A stretch of DNA of 64,000 bases. It comes from Brachybacterium ginsengisoli. GTDB taxonomy: Bacteria; Actinomycetota; Actinomycetes; Actinomycetales; Dermabacteraceae. The notes under the pieces were generated by a model. The model was not told the origin of the DNA and ran no database searches. It saw only the letters and a program-made list of their open reading frames with translations. A program made the position numbers and the translations under genes. The stretch spans positions 1,178,001 through 1,242,000 of the forward strand of contig NZ_CP023564.1 in the NCBI RefSeq assembly GCF_002407065.1. Direction: 5' to 3'. Below, one piece after another: positions 57,827 to 64,000 of this stretch (positions within the stretch are counted from its first letter, which is position 1; the number at the start of each line of letters is the position of its first letter).

Positions 57827-59920
57827 TCAGGCGGCGACGGCCTGTCGGCGCTGACCGACCTCCTTCAGGACGGTGACCAGTGCGGCGGCGACCAGCGTGC
57901 CCGCGAGGATCGCGAGCAGGAAGCCCCACACCGGGGAGATCGCGAAGGCGACGAAGAGGCCGCCGTGCGGAGCCTGCGAGCCGACGGAGAAGGCCATGAT
58001 CAGCGCACCCGTGACGGCGCCGCCGGTCATCATCGAAGGGATCACGCGCAGCGGGTCGGCGGCGGCGAAGGGGATCGCGCCCTCGGAGATGAACGCAGCG
58101 CCCAGCAGCCACGCGGTGGTGCCGTTCTCCCGCTCCACGGGGGAGTAGAGGCGGCGGCGCACCACGGTGGACAGCGCCATCGCCAGCGGCGGGACCATGC
58201 CGGCCGCCATCACCGCGGCCATGATCTGGAAGGACGCCTCGGTGCCCTGGGACAGCCCGGCGGTGGCGAAGAGGTAGGCCGCCTTGTTGACCGGCCCGCC
58301 GAGGTCGAAGCACATCATCAGCCCGATGATCACGCCGAGCAGGATCGCCGAGGAGCCGGACATGCTGGTCAGGCCATCCTGGAGGGCGGTCATGAGCGCG
58401 GCCAGCGGGCGGCCCAGGAACAGCAGCATCAGCCCGCCCACCACGAGTGTGGTCACCAGCGGGATGATCACGACCGGCATCAGGCCGGCGAGCCAGCGCG
58501 GCGGGGTGAGGGTCGTGAACCACAGGGCGATCAGGCCCGCGAGCAGACCGGTGATGAGCCCGCCGAGGAACCCGGCGCCGACGGCCACGGAGACCGCACC
58601 GCCGATGAAGCCCGGAGCGATGCCCGGGCGGCCGGCGAGCCCGAAGGCGATGTAGCCCGACAGCGCCGCGACCAGGAAGCCCATGCCCAGGTTGCCGAGG
58701 GTGAAGAGCACCGCGCCCAGGTAGAGCGCGAGGCCGGACCGCTCTGTCTGCATCATGCCGGTGGCGCCCTCGTACTCCTGGGTGCCGGGGAGTGAGGAGA
58801 GGGAGAACCCGGTGGCGACGTCCTGCGCGACGAAGGCGACGTCGAAGCCGGCGATGAGGAAGCCCAGCGCCATCAGCAGACCGCCCGCGGCGACGAACGG
58901 GATCATGTAGGACACGCCCGTCATGACGGCGCCCTGGATGCGGCGCGGCCAGGACTGCCGCGTCGCCGAGCTCGAGTCCTCGGAGGAGGAGGCGCCGCCG
59001 GCGGGGACCCGGGAGGCGGAGGGGTCGCCGGCCGCGGCGACGGCCTCGTCGATCATCTGCGGGCCGTGCGAGATGGCGCGCTTGACCGGATGCTCCACGA
59101 TCGGGAGGCCCGCGAAGCGCTCACGGCCGGAGATGTTGACGTCCGCCGCGACGATGAGCGCGCTCGCCGCGGCGATCTGCTCCGAGGTGAAGGGGGTGAT
59201 GCCGCCGGAGCCCTGGGTCTCCACGTGCAGCTCGACGCCCTTCTCCTTCGCGGCGTTCTCGAGCGACTCGGCCGCCATGTAGGTGTGGGCGATTCCGGTG
59301 GGGCAGGACGTGATCGCGAGCAGCACGGGAGCGGAGGAGTCACCGGCGGAGCCGGCCTCCGTGCCCGTGGCGCTCGCGGCGGCGGTGCTCGAGGTGGCGG
59401 CGGTGCCCGAGGCGGCGGCCTGCGAGGTCCCGTCTGCCGTGCCCTCGGTGGAGGGCTCCGCGGCGGGCTCGGGCTCGAGGACGCCCTGGACCAGGTCCGA
59501 GACCTGCTGGGGCTCGGTGGCGGCGCGCAGCTCGGCGAGGAACTCGGGGCGGATCAGCGCCCGCGAGAGCTTCGCCAGCAGCTGCAGGTGCTGATCATCG
59601 GTGCCGGCCGGGGCGGCGATGCCGATGACCAGATCGGCGGGCCCGTCGGAGGAGCCGAAGTCGACCGGCTCGCTCAGGCGCAGGAATCCCAGCGCCGCCT
59701 CGTGGACCGCCTCGGAGCGGCAGTGCGGGATCGCGAAGCCGCCGGGCATGCCGGTGGCGAAGGACTCCTCCCGCGTGAGCAGTCCGGCCTCGAGGCCGTC
59801 GCGCTCGGCGCGGCCGCTGGCGGCGATGAGATCGGCCATCAGGCCGATCACGGCGAGCTTGTCGCCGGGAGGCGCCACCTCGAGGCGGACCAGCTCAGGG
59901 GTCATCAGGGGAGCTGACAT
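57827..59920 (-). CDS. fruA: Fructose-specific PTS transporter, fused IIA-IIB-IIC
   Basis: The 697-residue fused fructose permease has three parts. IIA (1 to about 145) has its phospho-His in GFAIPHCRSE (His66). An Ala/Thr/Ser-rich linker leads to IIB (about 198-300) with active-site Cys206 in LAITSCPTGIAHTYMAAESL. After a second linker comes IIC (about 340-697) with eight or more segments and IIC motifs such as GVSYMIPFVAAGGLLMALGFL and AFISEGAIPFAAADPLRVIP. It imports and phosphorylates fructose to fructose-1-phosphate, using HPr encoded elsewhere. GAAGGAG precedes ATG 59920; the gene is last in fruR-fruK-fruA. Confidence 0.93.
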   Translation of the reverse strand: MSAPLMTPELVRLEVAPPGDKLAVIGLMADLIAASGRAERDGLEAGLLTREESFATGMPGGFAIPHCRSEAVHEAALGFLRLSEPVDFGSSDGPADLVIGIAAPAGTDDQHLQLLAKLSRALIRPEFLAELRAATEPQQVSDLVQGVLEPEPAAEPSTEGTADGTSQAAASGTAATSSTAAASATGTEAGSAGDSSAPVLLAITSCPTGIAHTYMAAESLENAAKEKGVELHVETQGSGGITPFTSEQIAAASALIVAADVNISGRERFAGLPIVEHPVKRAISHGPQMIDEAVAAAGDPSASRVPAGGASSSEDSSSATRQSWPRRIQGAVMTGVSYMIPFVAAGGLLMALGFLIAGFDVAFVAQDVATGFSLSSLPGTQEYEGATGMMQTERSGLALYLGAVLFTLGNLGMGFLVAALSGYIAFGLAGRPGIAPGFIGGAVSVAVGAGFLGGLITGLLAGLIALWFTTLTPPRWLAGLMPVVIIPLVTTLVVGGLMLLFLGRPLAALMTALQDGLTSMSGSSAILLGVIIGLMMCFDLGGPVNKAAYLFATAGLSQGTEASFQIMAAVMAAGMVPPLAMALSTVVRRRLYSPVERENGTTAWLLGAAFISEGAIPFAAADPLRVIPSMMTGGAVTGALIMAFSVGSQAPHGGLFVAFAISPVWGFLLAILAGTLVAAALVTVLKEVGQRRQAVAA

Positions 59921-59939
59921 GGGTTCTCCTTCGAACATG

Positions 59940-59961
59940 CTCCTCCGCGGGGGCGGAGGAG
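59940..59961 (-). terminator. Intercistronic hairpin fruK-fruA
   Basis: The 9-bp perfect stem CTCCTCCGC/GCGGAGGAG around GGGG lies in the 48-nt gap between fruK and the PTS gene. Confidence 0.5.
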
Positions 59962-59968
59962 GGAGGGG

Positions 59969-60925
59969 TCAGAGTGCGCGGACTCGGCCCGCGTCGACGC
60001 GGACCTGGTCGGGACGGGGGATGGTGGTGCCGGGCAGGCCGACGGCGGCCGTTCCGTAGGCGAGGGCGCGGGCCAGGCGCCCGCCGGGGCCCTCGCCCTT
60101 CTCGCGGGCGATCAGGTAGCCGGCGGTCGCCGAGTCGCCGGCGCCGACGGTGGAGACCACGCGCCCGGCGGGGGAGGGGCAGTACCAGGCGCGGTCCTCG
60201 GTGGCGAGCAGGCCGCCGGCGGCGCCGAGGGTGACCAGCACTGCGCCGACCCCCTGACGGTGGAGGTCCAGGGCGGCGTCCCGCACCCCGGCGAGATCGC
60301 CGGTCGCGGCCTGCGCCTCGAGGGAGGCGCCGTCGACGCCGAGGATCTGCCCGAGCTCCTCGGCGTTGGGCTTGAGGAAGTCCGGAGCCACGCGGGGGAG
60401 CGCCGCCGCCAGGGCGTTGAGCGGAGCATCGGAGGTGTCCACGCCGACGCGGGTCCCGGCGTCGTGGAGCGCCTCGACCAGACGCACGTACTCGTCCACC
60501 GGCAGCCCGGGGGCGAGCGAGCCGGAGAGCATCACGGAGTCGCCCGAGGACACGCTGCCGAGCAGCAGCTCCTCGAGCGCGGCGACCTCGGCGCCCGTCA
60601 GCTCGGAGCCGGGCTCGTTGAGCTTCGTGGTCGTCTCCGGGCTCGAGAGCACCGTGAGATTGGTGCGCACGCGGCCCGCGACGGGGCTGCTGCGGTGCGG
60701 GAGGCCGGCCTCATCGAGCAGCGCGATTAGGGGATCGGCGGCGGCGGCCGGGAGCACGGCGAGCACGGGCAGGCCGGCGCGGTGGACTCCGAGGGCGACG
60801 TTGATGCCCTTGCCGCCGGGCTGGGTGCGGTCCGACCCGATGCGGTGCACGCCGCCGGGCGTGAGCGGACCGCCGAGATCCACCGTGCGGTCCAGGGAGG
60901 GGTTCGCGGTGAGGGTGATGATCAT
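59969..60925 (-). CDS. fruK: 1-phosphofructokinase
   Basis: The 318-residue PfkB-family kinase converts fructose-1-phosphate to fructose-1,6-bisphosphate. N-terminal MIITLTANPSLDRTVDLGGPL and PGGKGINVALGVHRAGL (about 38-54) form the substrate-binding lid. LMSGSLAPGLP-like VMLSGSLAPGLPVDEYV lies at about 129, and the catalytic GAGDSATAGYL is near 261-271, with Asp as general base. Its ATG overlaps the repressor gene by 4 nt (ATGA), and it is followed by the PTS gene that makes its substrate. Confidence 0.93.
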   Translation of the reverse strand: MIITLTANPSLDRTVDLGGPLTPGGVHRIGSDRTQPGGKGINVALGVHRAGLPVLAVLPAAAADPLIALLDEAGLPHRSSPVAGRVRTNLTVLSSPETTTKLNEPGSELTGAEVAALEELLLGSVSSGDSVMLSGSLAPGLPVDEYVRLVEALHDAGTRVGVDTSDAPLNALAAALPRVAPDFLKPNAEELGQILGVDGASLEAQAATGDLAGVRDAALDLHRQGVGAVLVTLGAAGGLLATEDRAWYCPSPAGRVVSTVGAGDSATAGYLIAREKGEGPGGRLARALAYGTAAVGLPGTTIPRPDQVRVDAGRVRAL

Positions 60926-61683
60926 GCGATGCGCACTTCCACGCCGGCGTCGGCGAGGCCCTGGCGGAGGTCGCCCGGGAGCTCTGCGTCGGTCACCAGC
61001 ACGTCCACGTCGGCGAACCTCGCGAAGGTGACCAGGTGCCGGGCGCCGAACTTCGTCGAGTCGGCGAGCACCACCCGTCGGCCCGCCGAGCGGACCATCG
61101 CGGTCTTCACGGCCGCCTCGTCAGGATCGGGCGTGGTGAACCCGTCGAGGTCCAGCCCGTTGCATCCCAGGATGGCGATCTCGGGATGCAGCGTGCGCAG
61201 AGCATCGACCGTGGAGGCGCCGACGGCGGCCTCCGTGGTGGGGCGCACCCGGCCCGGGAGCACGTGGACGGCGAGGTCCGTGTGGACCAGGGCGCCCTGG
61301 GCGATGGCCGGGGCGTTGGTGATAACCGGGCCGCGACGGCCGGAGAGATGGGGGAGCAGCTCCGCGGTGGAGCTGCCGGCGTCGAGCAGCACCGCCGCCT
61401 GGGGGTCGCTGGGCAGCAGCTCCGCGGCGGCGAGGGCGATGCGGCGCTTGGCCTCGATGTTCGTCACCCGGCGGGACTGCAGGTCGGGCTCGACCTCGGC
61501 GGTGCCGCGGGGGATCGCGCCGCCGTGGACGCGCACCAGCTGGTTCCGGCCGGCGAGCTGGTCGAGGTCGCGGCGCACGGTCTCGGTGGCGACCTCGAAC
61601 TGCGCGGAGAGATCGGTGACGGTGACCCGCCCGGTGCGGGCGAGCTCGTCGAGGATCTGTCGTCGGCGTTCTCCGGCGTACAT
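60922..61683 (-). CDS. fruR: DeoR/GlpR-family repressor of the fructose operon
   Basis: The 253-residue repressor has a DeoR winged helix at the N-terminus: RRRQILDELARTGRVTVTDLSAQFEVATETVRRDLDQLAGRNQLVRVHGGA (about residues 6-56). It is followed by the DeoRC sugar-phosphate sensor domain with VLLDAGSSTAELLPHL (about 93-108), VLPGRVRPTTEAAVG and GCNGLDLDGFTTPDPDEAAVK. Fructose-1-phosphate is the expected inducer. It is first in the fruR-fruK-fruA operon and probably represses its own promoter. Confidence 0.9.
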   Translation of the reverse strand: MYAGERRRQILDELARTGRVTVTDLSAQFEVATETVRRDLDQLAGRNQLVRVHGGAIPRGTAEVEPDLQSRRVTNIEAKRRIALAAAELLPSDPQAAVLLDAGSSTAELLPHLSGRRGPVITNAPAIAQGALVHTDLAVHVLPGRVRPTTEAAVGASTVDALRTLHPEIAILGCNGLDLDGFTTPDPDEAAVKTAMVRSAGRRVVLADSTKFGARHLVTFARFADVDVLVTDAELPGDLRQGLADAGVEVRIA

Positions 61684-61750
61684 CGGCCACCTGCCTCTTC
61701 GAAGGAGCGGACGGCGCACAGGAGGGGATCTCGAACGCCGCGATGAAGGA

Positions 61751-61779
61751 ACGCTACGCCCGAAAGCCACACAAAGCAA
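61751..61779 (-). promoter_or_regulatory. Promoter of the fructose operon
   Basis: TTGCTT (61774-61779), 17 nt, TAGCGT (61751-61756). The direct repeat GCTTT-gtgtg-GCTTT spans the -35 and spacer and is a candidate FruR site. The leader to the fruR ATG is about 60 nt. Confidence 0.7.
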
Positions 61780-61797
61780 CAGTGGGAGTGAGTGGTT

Positions 61798-63006
61798 TTA
61801 TGTGAGGGGAGGTCGGGCGCTCGACGGGTCGGAGCGTCCCAGCAGCACGATGGAGAGGACGCACAGCACGACGCTGGCCGCACCCCACAGGAGGAACGTG
61901 GAGCCGATCCCTGTGGAGTCGGAGGCGACCACGATCGCCGGACGGATCGCGACCATCGCGAGGCCGTTCGCCGCAGAGGCGATCGAGATGACGGTGGCTC
62001 GCCAGTGGGGACCGACGGACTCCACGAGCCAGATGTCGGTGAGCGTCTTGCCGAGTCCGAAGGCGGCTGCCCCGAGGGGGATGGCCACGAACATCGTGAG
62101 CCACGACGAGTCCAGCTCCATCGCCGGCGCCACGAGGAGGAAGCTGACGGCCATCAGGCCGATGGAGGCGGAGACCCACCGCCCCCGATGGCGGCGACCG
62201 ATCCTGCTGGCCAGCCACCCGCCGATCGCGACGGCCACGGCGATCAGCGCATAGCTGACGCTGATCCCCATCGGATCCATGCCCAGGCGGAGCCCGAGCG
62301 GCTGGAACAGGATCCTGATGGAGATGCCGACGGTGAGCACGATGGCTCCCAGGGCGATCCCGGTGCGCACCGCGGGGATCCGCAGCGCCTCACGGAGAGT
62401 GGTGACGCCGCCGTGCGCCGACGCCGCGGCGAGCGGTCGCACCTCCGGGAGCGAGAGCGCCAGGAGCAGCGCCGCTATGCCGAGGGCGGAGGTCACGAGG
62501 TAGGGGAGCGGGGGCCAGATCTCCAGGAGCAGTCCCGCGCTCAGCAGGGACCCCAGGCCCGCGACCCCACCGGCGAGGCGGGTCCACCCCAGGTACCGCT
62601 GGGGCTCGATCATGCCCGGCCGAGACTCCGCGAGCTCCCAGGCGTAGGTCGTGTCCAGGCCCGATCCGAGCGCCCAGAGCACTCCCCAGACGCCCCAGAC
62701 GACCGCCATCAGCCAGAACGAGTCCACGAGCCCGATGCCCGCGAAGATGACCGTCGTCAGCGCGCAGACGGCCAGCATCGCCCGCCGGCGTCCGATCCGG
62801 TCCACGACGCGGCCCATGGGGACCTCGGCGATCACCAGCGCGGCGTGGAAGACGGCATCGACCGCGGCGGCCTCGAGCGGGGAGTATCCCTGGCCGAGCA
62901 GGAAGATCATCCACGTCGGGAACCAGAACTGCACGTCCAGGAGCAGTCGGACCCCGAGCAGACGGGCGAACGGTCCCCGGTGTCCGCCGTCCCGGCGGAG
63001 CCTCAC
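61798..63006 (-). CDS. MFS transporter
   Basis: The 402-residue major-facilitator protein has 12 membrane segments. The typical motif A loop between segments 2 and 3 reads GRVVDRIGRRRAMLAVCALTT (about residues 64-84), and a second copy after segment 8 is WLASRIGRRHRGRWVS. WELAESRPGMIEPQRYLGWTRLAGGVAGLGSLLSAGLL is the segment 4-5 region. The family resembles predicted drug or metabolite exporters, but the substrate is unknown. Its GTG start overlaps the stop of the unrecognised membrane gene upstream (GTGA), so the two are co-translated. Confidence 0.8.
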   Translation of the reverse strand: MRLRRDGGHRGPFARLLGVRLLLDVQFWFPTWMIFLLGQGYSPLEAAAVDAVFHAALVIAEVPMGRVVDRIGRRRAMLAVCALTTVIFAGIGLVDSFWLMAVVWGVWGVLWALGSGLDTTYAWELAESRPGMIEPQRYLGWTRLAGGVAGLGSLLSAGLLLEIWPPLPYLVTSALGIAALLLALSLPEVRPLAAASAHGGVTTLREALRIPAVRTGIALGAIVLTVGISIRILFQPLGLRLGMDPMGISVSYALIAVAVAIGGWLASRIGRRHRGRWVSASIGLMAVSFLLVAPAMELDSSWLTMFVAIPLGAAAFGLGKTLTDIWLVESVGPHWRATVISIASAANGLAMVAIRPAIVVASDSTGIGSTFLLWGAASVVLCVLSIVLLGRSDPSSARPPLT

Positions 63007-64000
63007 GAGACGCTCTGCCGTCGTTTCCAGATGAACACGGTGACGAGGACGATCGAGAGCAGAAGGCTGATGATGAGGATCGCATCCATGGACTGCGAGG
63101 ACAGCCAGGAGGTGATCGATCCGTTGCCCAGGTCGAAGACGGACTGGGACGGATCCTGCCCGGCTCCCCGGCCGAACTGGACCAGGGCGATCGCCGTCGC
63201 CAGCACGGAGGTGACACCGATGCTCATGAGGATGATATCGGTGAACATCGCCGAACGGGCGGCCCTGTCCTCTGCGAGGGAGGTCAGGCGCTCCTTGCAG
63301 ATGTCGACCTTCTCGCGCACGGAGCCCTCCAGGAGCTCGTCGTACTCCCAGAAGGCGAGGAATCGCTGCATCTCCTCATGCGTCCGGCGGCTGACCTGCT
63401 GGCGGACATCGGCGCGGAGCATGAACAGCTCCTGCGCCTGGGCCATGACGGTCCGGAGCTCGTGGCGCAGCTCCTTGACGGAGTGATCGCCCCGATCGGA
63501 CTCGGTCCAGGCGAGGATCTCCCGCAGGCTCTGATCCACCCAGTGCATCGCCGACCAGAAGAACTGCGCCTTCTCGAGCGCGCTCCAGCTGTGCTCGACG
63601 GCGTCGACGCGATCGGAGCGGTGCACATGGTTCATCCACTGCGCGAGCACCGGGCGCCTCCCGTCGATGAGCTCCTCCACGGTGGTCCGGTGCTCGGCAT
63701 CGATCCCGGAGACCCATCGTCGGGCGAGGTCGGCGCCCCGAGGATCCTCGGGATCCAGGACGAGCGCGCGCGTCACCCACAGGGGCTCCCCGAGATCACG
63801 GTCCTCGAGGCGCACATAGCGGTCGGAGTCGGCGTAGTGCCTCATCTGCTGGACGAGGAAGGAGTAGTCCGTCGTCGCGCAGCGCCGGGTGAGCTCCCGG
63901 CCCGCTCGCTGCACCGCGGTCTCCCAGTGCTCGGAGTCCCGGAGCGTGGCCGCGCCCATCTCGTCCGAGGTGCGGAAGCGGCCCTCGACGAGCAGCACCC
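63003..64000 (-). CDS. Unrecognised protein with C-terminal membrane hairpin (5' end outside window)
   Basis: At least 331 residues are visible; the reading frame is open to the window edge, so the true start lies outside. Residues up to about 240 form a soluble, mostly helical domain with many Arg/Glu and Trp (LTRRCATTDYSFLVQQMRHY, HSWSALEKAQFFWSAMHWVD, VKELRHELRTVMAQAQELFM). Two membrane segments end the protein (FTDIILMSIGVTSVLATAIAL and MDAILIISLLLSIVLVTVFIW) with a short basic tail KRRQSVS. The order, large cytoplasmic domain then a TM hairpin, recalls effector or ion-channel-like proteins, but I recognise no family. It is translationally coupled to the MFS gene. Confidence 0.6.
   Translation of the reverse strand, partial: VLLVEGRFRTSDEMGAATLRDSEHWETAVQRAGRELTRRCATTDYSFLVQQMRHYADSDRYVRLEDRDLGEPLWVTRALVLDPEDPRGADLARRWVSGIDAEHRTTVEELIDGRRPVLAQWMNHVHRSDRVDAVEHSWSALEKAQFFWSAMHWVDQSLREILAWTESDRGDHSVKELRHELRTVMAQAQELFMLRADVRQQVSRRTHEEMQRFLAFWEYDELLEGSVREKVDICKERLTSLAEDRAARSAMFTDIILMSIGVTSVLATAIALVQFGRGAGQDPSQSVFDLGNGSITSWLSSQSMDAILIISLLLSIVLVTVFIWKRRQSVS

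Overview
The window is high-GC DNA (about 70%, with G or C in most third codon positions) from an actinobacterium. Several features point to the Dermabacteraceae, and Brachybacterium is my best guess: Arr and Mph-type drug-modifying enzymes on the chromosome, an Rpf protein with peptidoglycan-binding repeats, a DtxR/IdeR-type iron box, and many leaderless genes. The genus is an inference; there is no rRNA here to settle it. Gene density is high. I see no tRNA, rRNA, insertion sequence, prophage or CRISPR array. The window looks like ordinary chromosome carrying transport, osmoprotection and drug-tolerance genes.

Left part (1-25.4 kb): a truncated DUF2975 membrane gene behind a strong promoter; a gene of unknown function broken by an in-frame TAG; small single-gene units (GNAT fusion, YdeI-like, PdxH-like, a small membrane protein, Arr, VOC, two-TM and monooxygenase-type proteins); a secreted choice-of-anchor I protein; PhoD; PspC; a glutamate-type ABC importer (ATPase, binding protein, two permeases); PAP2 phosphatase; DUF3152 protease; PlsC-like acyltransferase; ArfB; pterin dehydratase; H+-pyrophosphatase; an acyl-CoA-dehydrogenase-type flavin monooxygenase; an ABC-F protein; a flavin reductase; and a quinone-oxidoreductase-like enzyme.

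Middle (25.4-43.3 kb): a choline-to-betaine operon (BCCT transporter, betaine-aldehyde dehydrogenase, choline dehydrogenase-type GMC enzyme), a DHA2 drug exporter, a DHFR-fold/DUF899 pair, a universal stress protein divergent from a TctC-TctB-TctA tripartite carboxylate transporter, a SurA-N lipoprotein, and a three-gene sugar module (GPH symporter, Gfo/Idh/MocA dehydrogenase, sugar-phosphate isomerase/epimerase).

Right part (43.3-64 kb): an Rpf-like resuscitation factor, a macrolide-phosphotransferase-like kinase, a baeRF2/Rv2629-like protein, an iron-siderophore ABC importer (FecB-C-D-E order) behind an iron box, Mug-type DNA glycosylase divergent from thymidine kinase, a large cytoplasmic GH92 mannosidase-like enzyme, a YwaF-type membrane protein, the fructose regulon (FruR, FruK, PTS IIABC), and an MFS transporter coupled to an unrecognised membrane protein that runs off the window.

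A general pattern: about 20 first-in-unit genes have a TANNNT-like -10 element ending exactly 6-7 nt before the start codon, the signature of leaderless transcripts. Operon-internal genes instead carry Shine-Dalgarno sequences or ATGA/GTGA overlaps. Terminators are GC-rich perfect hairpins without T-tracts, and three operons have an internal hairpin between cistrons that probably sets relative expression.
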